Assembly (NCBI GenBank): GCA_965219925.1
Contig: OZ244795.1
Span: forward strand, 3,348,001 to 3,412,000
DNA from: Bin87 sp965219925
GTDB taxonomy: Bacteria; Chloroflexota; Dehalococcoidia; Lucifugimonadales; UBA3495
DNA length: 64,000 nucleotides
Reading direction: 5' to 3'
Under the pieces are notes generated by a model. It ran no database searches. It saw only the letters and a program-made list of their open reading frames with translations, and was not told the origin of the DNA. The stretch's first letter is position 1. Every line of letters begins with the position of its first letter. The position numbers were made by a program, and so were the translations under genes. Of this stretch, positions 32,946-40,419 are shown piece after piece.

Positions 32946-34561
32946 TCCACGTATTCGCCCCATTCGTCGCGCAGCGCGCCCATGATTTCACCTTCGGTTA
33001 CCCCAGCGGCTACCGCCGGTATGATGGCGGGCAACAGGTTGGCGTCGTCGCGGGCGGTTTTGACGATGCGGCGGATGGCCTGGGCGGCATCGGCTTCGCT
33101 GCGGGACCGGCGCGCCTGGGTGAGACGGGCGATCTGGCGATCTTCTTCGCCCTGGTCAAACTCGAACAGTTCCAGCGACCCGGACGAAGCAGCGTCGTCG
33201 CGGTATTCGTCGTTGACGCCGACGATGGTGTAGTCGCCGGTTTCCACCCGCTGCTGGTAGCGGTACGATGCCTGGGCAATTTCGCTTTCGATGTAGCCGT
33301 TGGTGATGGCTTCGAGCATCCCGTCCAGCATACTGCCGTTGCCCATATCGTCGATGCGAGCGATGTAGGCGTGGGCGGCTTCTTCCAGCTGGGTGGTCAG
33401 TGTCTCCAGGTAGGCCGAACCGCCCAGGGGATCGGGGGTGGCGGAAACACCGCTTTCGTGGGCCAGAATCATCTGGGTGGCCAGGGAGATGCGCATGGCT
33501 TCTTCGGAGGGGATGTCGTAAGCCTCGTCGTAGCCGCTGACGTGTAGGGACTGGGTGCCGCCGAGCACGGCTGCCAACGCCTGCAATCCGCCGCGCAGGA
33601 TGTTGTTGAGTGGGTCCTGGCGCACCAGGGTGGAGCCGAGGGTCTGGGTATGGAAACGCATTCGCATGGACTCGGAGCGGGTGGCGCCGTAGCGGTCGCG
33701 CATGATGCGGGCCCACATCCGCCGGGCGGCGCGGAATTTGGCGATCTCTTCAAAGAAGTCGTTGTGGACGCCGAAGAAATGGGACAGTCTCGGCGCAAAG
33801 GAATCCACCGGCAGGCTGCGCTTCATCGCCGACTCAACGTAGGCCATGCCCTGGGCGATGGTGAAGGCCAGTTCCTGAACGGCGTCCGAGCCGGCCTCGC
33901 GGGTGTGGTAGCCGCTGATGGAGATGGTGTACCAGTTGGGGACGTGCTGGGTGCAGAACTCCACGACATCGGTGGTCAGTTTGAGGGCCGGGCCGGGCGG
34001 CAGCGCAAAGGTTTTCTGGCCGTGAAACTCTTTGAGGGAGTCATTTTGGACGGTTCCGCGCAGGGCGGGCCAGGGAGTGCCCCGCTTTTCGGCGACGCTC
34101 AGGAACATGCCGAGCAGGACGATGGCCGGATGGTTGATGGTGAGGGATACGCTGGCCTGCTCCAGGGGGATGCCGTCGAACAACTCGCCCATGTCGGCGG
34201 CGGTATCGATGGCGACGCCCAGGCGACCAACCTCGCCCTCGGCCAGTTCGTGGTCAGAGTCGTAGCCGGTGAGCGTCGGATGGTCAAAATCGGTGCTGAG
34301 CCCGGTTTGGCCGTGATCTAGCAAGAAACGGTAGCGCTCGTTGGTGGCGGCGGCGGTGCCAAAGCCGGCGATCTGGCGCCGGGTCCACAGGCGTCCGCGG
34401 TACATGTTGGGGTAGGCGCCGCGGGTGAACGGGAACTGACCCGGCTCGCCAAGGTCGGCAGCGGGATCGAAACCGGAGGCGGCCAACTGATCCGGCGAGT
34501 ACAGGCCGTCGATGGGCAGGCCGGAAAGAGAGCGGGGGTTGTTGCCACGGTTGTCTGCCAT
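32930..34561 (-). CDS. hcmA: B12-dependent acyl-CoA mutase large subunit, 2-hydroxyisobutyryl-CoA mutase-like
   Basis: The start at 34561 gives a 543-residue substrate-binding subunit. It has the family's TIM barrel: FPFTRGAYPNMYRGRLWT, GYDSDH, LFDGIPLEQASVSLTIN and ISISGYHTREAGSDAVQELA. It lacks the fused B12 domain, which is encoded at 31414-31869. In methylmalonyl-CoA mutase the substrate is held by Tyr89 and Arg207. Here the aligned residues are Ile64 (in RRQIAGFG) and Gln182 (in FHGQKTF), and Asp91 lies in STDFDHPT. Ile, Asp and Gln at these spacings (27 and 118 residues) are those I recall for Aquincola HcmA (I90, D117, Q208). The protein should isomerise a branched 2-hydroxyacyl-CoA to the linear 3-hydroxy form, or a near relative. 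Confidence 0.85.
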   Translation of the reverse strand: MADNRGNNPRSLSGLPIDGLYSPDQLAASGFDPAADLGEPGQFPFTRGAYPNMYRGRLWTRRQIAGFGTAAATNERYRFLLDHGQTGLSTDFDHPTLTGYDSDHELAEGEVGRLGVAIDTAADMGELFDGIPLEQASVSLTINHPAIVLLGMFLSVAEKRGTPWPALRGTVQNDSLKEFHGQKTFALPPGPALKLTTDVVEFCTQHVPNWYTISISGYHTREAGSDAVQELAFTIAQGMAYVESAMKRSLPVDSFAPRLSHFFGVHNDFFEEIAKFRAARRMWARIMRDRYGATRSESMRMRFHTQTLGSTLVRQDPLNNILRGGLQALAAVLGGTQSLHVSGYDEAYDIPSEEAMRISLATQMILAHESGVSATPDPLGGSAYLETLTTQLEEAAHAYIARIDDMGNGSMLDGMLEAITNGYIESEIAQASYRYQQRVETGDYTIVGVNDEYRDDAASSGSLELFEFDQGEEDRQIARLTQARRSRSEADAAQAIRRIVKTARDDANLLPAIIPAVAAGVTEGEIMGALRDEWGEYVDPGVF

Positions 34562-34796
34562 ATCGTTGCTCGACGGATAAAGAGTTGACGGCATTGTAGC
34601 GTACCCGGCAATAATGCGGAATTATAAACAACTGGCTGCCTGATACATTGGTGGAATTATCAAAAAATATGCTATCAATGGGCCTAGTATCCAGTTAATA
34701 TGCTGCTCTGGATATTAGTGACGCTGTCGCGGTACAGATAGGGAACCTATGTGCTAATTTTAGTTGCAGATTATTGACACAAGGAGAACCCGCGCC

Positions 34797-35249
34797 ATGC
34801 CACGCCAAGAGAGCCTCGCTCAAGCAACCCAGCAGTTGCCGTCCCAACGCTACGAAATCGTGCTTGACCAGGAAACGGGAAACCGCATTTTCCTGACCAA
34901 GTTGACCTACCCCAGCGGCAACCCGATAAACCTCTACATCGTTGACACATTCTACGGCCCGGTTCTTACCGATGGTGGAGAAACCGCTCGTCAATTAGGC
35001 CGGCACAAAATTCACGACGAGCAAACCCTTGACCTTGACCAGATTAGATTATGGCTGGAAGTGCATATTTCCCATCGGTTGAAGGCAGCTAGACATACCA
35101 AACTCTGCGAAATGGGCTCCGACAGGCTGGAGACCGACGCCGATAATTTTGCCGATGCTCTATCCCGAGTATTGAACGCCATCGTTGAAATCATTGAAGT
35201 CGAAACTTGTAAAGATCGGCAGGCTCAAAGCACTGAACAAGCCCGCTAA
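34797..35249 (+). CDS. DUF1828-like protein in DNA-methyltransferase locus
   Basis: The start at 34797 is preceded by AAGGAGAA at good spacing. The 150-residue protein has a DUF1828-like core: LTYPSGNPINLYIVD, then VLTDGGETARQLGRHKIHD with the LTDGG turn. A helical C-terminal half follows (DADNFADALSRVLNAIVEII). DUF1828 proteins are often encoded in restriction-modification or phage regions, but their role is not known. It lies six bases before the methyltransferase gene, clearly in the same operon. Confidence 0.6.
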   Translation: MPRQESLAQATQQLPSQRYEIVLDQETGNRIFLTKLTYPSGNPINLYIVDTFYGPVLTDGGETARQLGRHKIHDEQTLDLDQIRLWLEVHISHRLKAARHTKLCEMGSDRLETDADNFADALSRVLNAIVEIIEVETCKDRQAQSTEQAR

Positions 35250-35255
35250 TCAACT

Positions 35256-36218
35256 ATGACCGCCATAACGAACATACCCCAATTCTACTGCCATAGCAGC
35301 GAGCGGATGCCGGAGCTGACAGCCGATTCGGTTGCGCTCACGGTAACCTCACCGCCGTACTGGAACGCCATTGATTACGATGTGCATACCAACGGCAACG
35401 ACGGCGAGTGGTATCGGACTCGGCAGTACAACGAAGGGTTCGGCGATTACAACGAATATCTGGACCTGCTGGCCCGGATTTTCTCCGAGGTTCACCGTGT
35501 GACCAAGCCCGGCGGGTTTTGCGCCATCGTCATCGGCACCGTACTAATGGACGGACGGCATATTCCCGTGCCATTTGACTTGACCACCCGCATGGCAACG
35601 GTTGGCTGGGAATTTCATCAGGACATCATCTGGCACAAAACCACTGCTGGCGTCAAACGCGCCGGTTCCGCCATTCAGAATCCTTACCCTGGCTACTACT
35701 ACCCCAACATAATGACCGAGTACATCCTGCTGTTCCGCAAGCCCGGCGAAAAAATATACCGCCAGGTCAACGGCGACCGCGAAGCCAGCCGGTTCGAGAT
35801 TGACGACGTTTTCAAAATGGACACCGCCAACAATATCTGGCACATCGCCCCGGTGCCACCACGTACCATAGACCACCCTTGCCCTTTCCCTGAGGAAATC
35901 CCGTATCGCCTTGTCAAAATGTACTCGTATCACGGCGATACTGTACTAGACCCATTCGTCGGCTCCGGGCAAACCAGCAAAGTGGCGGTTGCACTAGACA
36001 GAAACGCCGTCGGCTACGATACCAAGCAAGAGTACGTTGATTATGCCCGTAGCCGCCTTGAGGAACCGCTGCGGCTGCGTTCCAAGCAACTCATAGCCCG
36101 ATTTGAGAAAAGGGACCTTCACCAACAGGAGCAGACTCATACACAGTACGCACCAGCGCGCCATAATGCTGGCAGCGAGCAACGAGCTACACGGCGCTTG
36201 TTAGATGCACCCACCTAG
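35256..36218 (+). CDS. DNA methyltransferase, N4-cytosine / N6-adenine (D21-type)
   Basis: A 320-residue enzyme with motif order IV before I, the beta class. The catalytic motif is VTSPPYWNAIDYDV, where SPPY favours N4-cytosine methylation. Motif VI-VIII are in GFCAIVIGTVLMDG and IIWHKTTAG. Motif X and I follow as RLVKMYSYHGDTVLDPFVGSGQT, and the region AVGYDTKQEYVDYARSR is the adjacent motif II. It is preceded by the DUF1828-like gene. Its 3' end overlaps by 18 bases a convergent gene that could be its nuclease. This makes a candidate type II restriction-modification system, distinct from the NotI-like pair at 14-16 kb. Confidence 0.9.
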   Translation: MTAITNIPQFYCHSSERMPELTADSVALTVTSPPYWNAIDYDVHTNGNDGEWYRTRQYNEGFGDYNEYLDLLARIFSEVHRVTKPGGFCAIVIGTVLMDGRHIPVPFDLTTRMATVGWEFHQDIIWHKTTAGVKRAGSAIQNPYPGYYYPNIMTEYILLFRKPGEKIYRQVNGDREASRFEIDDVFKMDTANNIWHIAPVPPRTIDHPCPFPEEIPYRLVKMYSYHGDTVLDPFVGSGQTSKVAVALDRNAVGYDTKQEYVDYARSRLEEPLRLRSKQLIARFEKRDLHQQEQTHTQYAPARHNAGSEQRATRRLLDAPT

Positions 36219-36848
36219 TCGTGGGAATTGGGATTGCCCTGATAACTGCCGTTGCAGAATTTCGGTAGCAACGGCTCTGCTGGCAACGGAGCGGGGCGGT
36301 TCGTCCGTTGGAGGCTTGATTGGCACGTCGCAAGCCAAAAGCCAATCGGGATTCCTACGAAACATCTCGTACAACGGGGCGCGAGGTAGTGATACTTGAT
36401 CGCCCCCTTCGCGCGTAGCATTTGGCAGCAAAACGGGGTCTGCGTAGCCAATGCCAGCACCAGCCAGTACGAAGATAGTTGGGTCCACCCACTGCGGAGA
36501 GCTGTCGCCTTGTTTATTAATTAGCCCTATGGCTTCTCTGCGACCAGTGAACGAGGTTTTCAATGAAAATCCCTGGCCGGCCACAAATATATCGGGCCCT
36601 ACGTTAGCGATTCCGACGCTACGCACCTCCTCAAGGCCGACGCACCTCATAGCGGCGGCTACCATTTCTTCGACTGCTCCCCCTACGATAAACCGATTTT
36701 CGCGGTAAGTGGTGTTGTAATCTGCTACTAGCAACCCGACTGCCGTTAGCAGCTCACGTAGTACATCTTGTTGAGTTTCCAAACCCGCCTTGAAGCGCGC
36801 AAACGTTGCACGAGCCTGCTGGTAATTTGCAAGTCCGTATCCTGTCAT
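36201..36848 (-). CDS. Candidate restriction endonuclease of the second RM locus
   Basis: A 215-residue protein I do not recognise by family. The segment FIVGGAVEEMVAAAMRCVGL then NVGPDIFVAGQGFSLKTSFTG reads like a PD-(D/E)XK nuclease. There is a glutamate in the first helix, PD in GPDIF, and a Lys in FSLKTS where the motif would have (D/E)xK, though its acidic partner is replaced by Ser. This is weak. It is convergent with the methyltransferase and overlaps its end by 18 bases, which is common for restriction genes. A role as the cognate nuclease is inference from position and this partial motif. Confidence 0.5.
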   Translation of the reverse strand: MTGYGLANYQQARATFARFKAGLETQQDVLRELLTAVGLLVADYNTTYRENRFIVGGAVEEMVAAAMRCVGLEEVRSVGIANVGPDIFVAGQGFSLKTSFTGRREAIGLINKQGDSSPQWVDPTIFVLAGAGIGYADPVLLPNATREGGDQVSLPRAPLYEMFRRNPDWLLACDVPIKPPTDEPPRSVASRAVATEILQRQLSGQSQFPRLGGCI

Positions 36849-37046
36849 TTCTGCATACTCTCCGCTGGGCTATCGTGCCAGTGACAAAGCACTGTAGAGC
36901 TAAATCTGATGCCATGACAAGTTCAATGCCTACACTTTCCCGTATACGCAACGCGGAAAGCGGATTTGCTGGCCGATGGTGAGAGGTATGGTTATCCGGT
37001 CAAGTCTGCCTCTGTGACCGTGCCAGCCTCCGGCCCGATTGCCGTT

Positions 37047-37436
37047 TCAGTCTGATTCTGCGGCTGCTGGTTGATTGGCAGAGCTTTTGAGCAGGGCATC
37101 CGTGGTAATACCAACCTTCTCGTACAGCAATTGCGCCAAACTTGGGGGAATCGGTTCCTGGCCGGCTAGTATCGCGTCAAGGCTGGCAGCGATGCCAGCC
37201 AGGGGGAGCAGTTGCTCGCGCGTCACAATTTCTTGATCCAGCAAAAACTCAATTATCGAGACCGGGTCAGGCTCACCCATTGGATAATGCTCATCTTCGT
37301 AGATTTCCACCAAAGTAGTGACCCGGTCGAGCTCTTCACCTTCGGGGCTGTCGATTTCAGCATCCAGTAACTCGGAAATACGCGCCAGGGCGGCGTCATA
37401 TTCCGCTTCCGTCCGGACCTGAGTAATTTCTGCCAT
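37047..37436 (-). CDS. HigA-type antitoxin / HTH protein, no toxin seen
   Basis: A 129-residue protein of the COG5499/HigA type: an acidic N-terminal half (EYDAALARISELLDAEIDSP, LDRVTTLVEIYEDEHYP) followed by DPVSIIEFLLDQEIVTREQL and a Cro-like helix-turn-helix with LAGIAASLDAILAGQEPIPP. A GAGGAAG site precedes the start. The partner HigB toxin would be expected within about 100 bases upstream on the same strand, but the sequence there to 37513 holds no credible ORF. It therefore looks like an orphan, possibly a remnant of a toxin-antitoxin unit near the RM locus. Confidence 0.75.
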   Translation of the reverse strand: MAEITQVRTEAEYDAALARISELLDAEIDSPEGEELDRVTTLVEIYEDEHYPMGEPDPVSIIEFLLDQEIVTREQLLPLAGIAASLDAILAGQEPIPPSLAQLLYEKVGITTDALLKSSANQPAAAESD

Positions 37437-37513
37437 CGCTATACTTCCTCGGCGTTAATACGGTTGTATTCGCCGTGCGTACCAGTCCTGTCCATCCTGA
37501 TCATCCATGTAAA

Positions 37514-38563
37514 CTAATACTCCGCCAGGGCGGGGATGATGTGCTGGCCGAATGCTTCGACTTCGGCGTGGGGCGGGGCGAAGGTGAGGCAGGGCATCAG
37601 GTAGAGGTCGGTGACGCCGTGCTGCGCCATCTCGGTGATGCGCTGGGTGCAGTGCTCCGGTGTGCCGACGAGTCCCATGGCGTCGCACAGTTGGGTATTC
37701 ACGTCGTCGCTGACGAACCGGGTCAACTCAATGGCCTCATCCCAGTTGGGGGCGTGGCCAAGATCGGGATAAACATCGCGGACCGCCTGCGGAATCTCGT
37801 AATCGGGGATGTCCAGACCGGAGTACGGCAACCAGTTGGGGCCACCCCACATCAATCCCCAATGGACTGACACCGGACGGGCCAGTTGGCGCGCTTTGTC
37901 GATGGAATCGGCGACGCAGGTTCTTACGGCGAATACGATATCTAGGTCGTCCAGGGTGCGGCCGCTGCGTTTGGCTCCGGTTTCCAGATGCTCCATCGCC
38001 TTGCCCACGATGCTGGGAGTGTACCCAACCAGCACCAGCGCGCCGTCGGCCACCTCGCCGGCCAGTTCCAGGGAACGGGGGCCGGACGCCGCCATGAGCA
38101 CCGGAACCCCCTGGCCTCCGTCGCTGCCGGCGAAGTCCAGTCGGTTGGACATTCCGTTGTAATCCACCGACTCGCCGGCCAGGAGCGTTTTGACTTCGAT
38201 GATGCAGCGGCGCATTTGACGCAGGGTCGCCGGGCGACGACCGATGGTGCTGGCCGAAGTGTAGCCGGTGCCAATGATGAACCTGGTGCGGCCCGGGGCG
38301 ATCTCAGCGACGGTTTGGGCCGCGCCGGCCAACACCGACGGGATGCGTCCGAAGGGGTTGGTAACCGCCGGGAACAGGTTCAGGGTGGTGGTTGCGCTGG
38401 CGGCCAGACCCATGGTTACGAAGGTGTCGCGGCATATCATCTGGCTGTCCAGGATGCCGGCGCCGGCGAATCCGGCGGATTCGATTTGCTTGATGAGGCT
38501 CAGCAATTCAGGCATGGGCGAGGTGCCCGGAACGCGCATGGAAATCTTGATTTGGTCGGCCAT
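37514..38563 (-). CDS. LLM-class flavin/F420-dependent oxidoreductase
   Basis: The 349-residue protein has the luciferase-like TIM-barrel pattern. It begins KISMRVPGTSPMPELLSLIK, followed by GFAGAGILDSQM, TTTLNLFPAVTNPFGRIPSV and RFIIGTGYTSASTIGRRPAT. Near the middle is GFAGSDGGQGVPVLMAASGP-like DFAGSDGGQGVPVLMAASGP, the typical 'P-V-x-x-A-x-G-P' strand. Such enzymes use FMN or coenzyme F420; the methylene-tetrahydromethanopterin-reductase-like form is common in Chloroflexota. No signal peptide is present. The substrate is not evident. It is a single gene on the minus strand. Confidence 0.92.
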   Translation of the reverse strand: MADQIKISMRVPGTSPMPELLSLIKQIESAGFAGAGILDSQMICRDTFVTMGLAASATTTLNLFPAVTNPFGRIPSVLAGAAQTVAEIAPGRTRFIIGTGYTSASTIGRRPATLRQMRRCIIEVKTLLAGESVDYNGMSNRLDFAGSDGGQGVPVLMAASGPRSLELAGEVADGALVLVGYTPSIVGKAMEHLETGAKRSGRTLDDLDIVFAVRTCVADSIDKARQLARPVSVHWGLMWGGPNWLPYSGLDIPDYEIPQAVRDVYPDLGHAPNWDEAIELTRFVSDDVNTQLCDAMGLVGTPEHCTQRITEMAQHGVTDLYLMPCLTFAPPHAEVEAFGQHIIPALAEY

Positions 38564-38641
38564 CGAAAATGCCTCCGTGGGATGAAATGGATTAGCGACA
38601 ACAGGTTGCAGTATAGCAGTGGGTTCGGCAATCGCTTAAAC

Positions 38642-38674
38642 CAAACGTCCGGCAAACGGATTGCCGGACGTTTG
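38642..38674 (-). terminator. Perfect 14-bp stem hairpin, probable terminator
   Basis: CAAACGTCCGGCAA is followed by a five-base loop and TTGCCGGACGTTTG, a perfect 14-bp stem. It lies 22 bases downstream of the small gene ending at 38696. The trailing sequence on the minus strand (GGTTTAAG) has only a weak T-run, so it may instead be a regulatory or protective hairpin. Confidence 0.6.
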
Positions 38675-38695
38675 AACGCGGAGGGAAACGGTGCG

Positions 38696-39028
38696 TTAGT
38701 CGGCAGCAGGCACGGCTACTTCACCCGTTTCCCGGTCGCTCATCAATTTTCGATACTGGGCAAGGCTGAGGTGGGAACCGTTGAAATAATTACCATGGGT
38801 AACCCGGATGGCTTCCACTGATTCAGCAATCAACAGAACATACTCCATACGGAGCGGCACACCGGTCTTGGCGAAGTGCTGGAGCTCCGGGAATTGCCCT
38901 CCTTCCAGCTCCTTTAGACGGCTCCATGCTTCGTCGCGCTGCTCCGGCTCAGCGTATTTGGTCAGGCTGTGGAGCTTATGTTCGTGGCGGTCATATTCGA
39001 CAAGGAACCACTTCAATTTTCTGTCCAT
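38696..39028 (-). CDS. Hypothetical protein
   Basis: A 110-residue protein starting DRKLKWFLVEYDRHEHKLHS. It is strongly charged, with no membrane segment or signal. The pattern 'WFLVEYDR...L..L..Y......A......LE' and the later LRMEYVLLIAESVEAIRVTH, suggests a small alpha/beta protein. I recognise no catalytic motif. It stands alone, followed on its 3' side by a strong hairpin at 38642-38674. Codon use looks normal and the frame is intact, so it is probably a real gene of unknown function. Confidence 0.6.
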   Translation of the reverse strand: MDRKLKWFLVEYDRHEHKLHSLTKYAEPEQRDEAWSRLKELEGGQFPELQHFAKTGVPLRMEYVLLIAESVEAIRVTHGNYFNGSHLSLAQYRKLMSDRETGEVAVPAAD

Positions 39029-39196
39029 ACCTACACCCTATAGACAAGCCTGCAACGCCAGTTTGCGGATAGTGCCGCCGCACAACCCTATCGCAACCCT
39101 TTCATGCAACGTACAACGGTTATTATAGCGTTAGCGCATTCGGGCAATCAACGCCTCTGTTGGTGCGGCCAAATCTCGAGGCGGCGTTTCGCCGGT

Positions 39197-39770
39197 TTAG
39201 TCATAAGCCCAGTAAGTTTCAGACAGCTCATCCAAAGCCTGCCGTATAGCGGGGTTGCCGCCGCCATACTTGATGCTGGCATCGTAAGCCGTTGCCTGCT
39301 CAGAAAGGCGGGCCCATTCGCGCTGGTTCTCCGTCCGCACCTGTACCTCAACGAACTTGCCACCGCGCAGGACAACTATGTGAATGGGCCGGTAGCCGCT
39401 GTGGGGCGACTCGCGGATGTCATAGGCCCGGTAGATGTCAAAGTCCGTTTGCAGACGGACGAAATCTCGTCCTGCTCGGCTTTATCATCCGCTACCAATC
39501 GGCAGCCGGCGATGTCCTGCATACGGGACAGCCGGATGTGGGAATCCCGTTCCAGCTTGGCAATCACTGATTCCGGACGTTTCAACCGACCGCCGTCCGA
39601 CTTTCCAATACCCAATCTGCCCAAGTCAAAGGTGACCAGCAGCAGCGTCTCAAAGAACGACTCTCTATAAGTGTCAAGGAGGCCACATCCTCAGGGGTGA
39701 CACTTTCCCGCAATCGACCGCCAAGCCGGTCAATCTGTCGCCGGGACAGTCCGGATACCGGCGCAACCAT
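39197..39770 (-). pseudogene. RelA/SpoT-domain gene, two frameshifts
   Basis: Reading three frames in succession reconstructs one protein. The N-terminal frame (start 39770) gives LSRRQIDRLGGRLRESVTPE. A one-base shift near 39670 leads to TYRESFFETLLLVTFDLGRL and then RLKRPESVIAKLERD and LSRMQDIAGCRLVADDKAEQ. A second shift near 39470 leads to FVRLQTDFDIYRAYDIRESP, HSGYRPIHIVVLRGGKFVEV, QVRTENQREWARLSE, and finally ALDELSETYWAYD before the stop. The MQDIAGCR and YRPIH blocks are typical of (p)ppGpp synthetases of the short or toxin-like class. Two single-base gaps could be real decay or assembly errors. It follows directly the MoaD-like gene on the same strand. Confidence 0.8.
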
Positions 39771-39779
39771 CGCCGGCGT

Positions 39780-40055
39780 TCAGCCGCCGGCTACCGCCGG
39801 TACTATGCTGACTTCGTCGCCCGACTTGATGGCGGTGTTGAGGCCATCGTCGAAGCGGATATCCTCTCCGTTCACGTAGATGTTGACGAAGTAACGCAGT
39901 TCGCCTTCTTCGTCCAGCAGCCGCTCCTTGAAGCCGGGATAGTCGGACTCCAACCGGTCGATCATTTGGGAAAGGTCGGCCACGTCCAGGTCAACCTGGT
40001 TGACCCCGCCGGTCATGCGCCGCAGGGGAGTGGGAATGCGAACCAAAACACCCAT
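39780..40055 (-). CDS. MoaD/ThiS-type ubiquitin-like sulfur-carrier protein
   Basis: The 91-residue beta-grasp protein starts VLVRIPTPLRRMTGG and ends in IVPAVAGG. The terminal Gly-Gly is the site that is adenylated and thiocarboxylated in MoaD, ThiS and CysO. The segment LRYFVNIYVNGEDIRFDDGL is typical of the CysO-like group. An AGGAGGAA-like site (GGAGGAAT) precedes the start. It is the third gene of the thrC-NIL-MoaD set, which points to sulfur transfer in amino-acid synthesis rather than molybdopterin formation. No E1-like activating enzyme is seen nearby. Confidence 0.88.
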   Translation of the reverse strand: MGVLVRIPTPLRRMTGGVNQVDLDVADLSQMIDRLESDYPGFKERLLDEEGELRYFVNIYVNGEDIRFDDGLNTAIKSGDEVSIVPAVAGG

Positions 40056-40125
40056 CAGGGAAATTCCTCCTATTGTGCAGTAAAGAATCGGCGGTCCGGA
40101 GAGCGCAGCGCCCTGCCGTCCGGCA

Positions 40126-40368
40126 TCAGCCTTCGATCACATCGCCAGCGATGGGGTCCACCCGAACACCCGTGGAACCGACCCAGTCCAGGCCGCGTTG
40201 GATGTCGTTATCGCTGCCGTCAATTTCAAGCACCACCCAACCGACATCGGCGCGGACATCGGCCCGGCGAATGTTGGTTATCACGTCAAAATCCTTGCCC
40301 AGACGATAGATAATTGGCTCGCGAACCAGCTCGCCGGAAAAGGTGAATCGTACCCGTTGCTTCACCAT
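40126..40368 (-). CDS. NIL-domain protein
   Basis: An 80-residue protein consisting of one NIL domain: RVRFTFSGELVREPIIYRLG, then VITNIRRADVRADVGWVVLEIDG split over the central helix and strand. This ferredoxin-like fold is the C-terminal substrate-binding part of the methionine transporter ATPase MetN, where it senses methionine. Stand-alone NIL proteins lie next to sulfur-amino-acid genes. Here it lies between the threonine-synthase-like gene and the sulfur carrier, with about 50 and 70 base gaps. It may sense or bind methionine or homocysteine, which is inference. Confidence 0.85.
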   Translation of the reverse strand: MVKQRVRFTFSGELVREPIIYRLGKDFDVITNIRRADVRADVGWVVLEIDGSDNDIQRGLDWVGSTGVRVDPIAGDVIEG

Positions 40369-40419
40369 ATTTTACCTGCGCCAATCTGGCAGTTGCGTGT
40401 GTGCGCGCTAAACAAACTA

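Noticed and set aside
31414..34561. Standard methylmalonyl-CoA mutase annotation
   Set aside because: The Tyr and Arg that bind the methylmalonyl carboxylate are replaced by Ile64 and Gln182, and Asp91 is present, so a different substrate is more likely.
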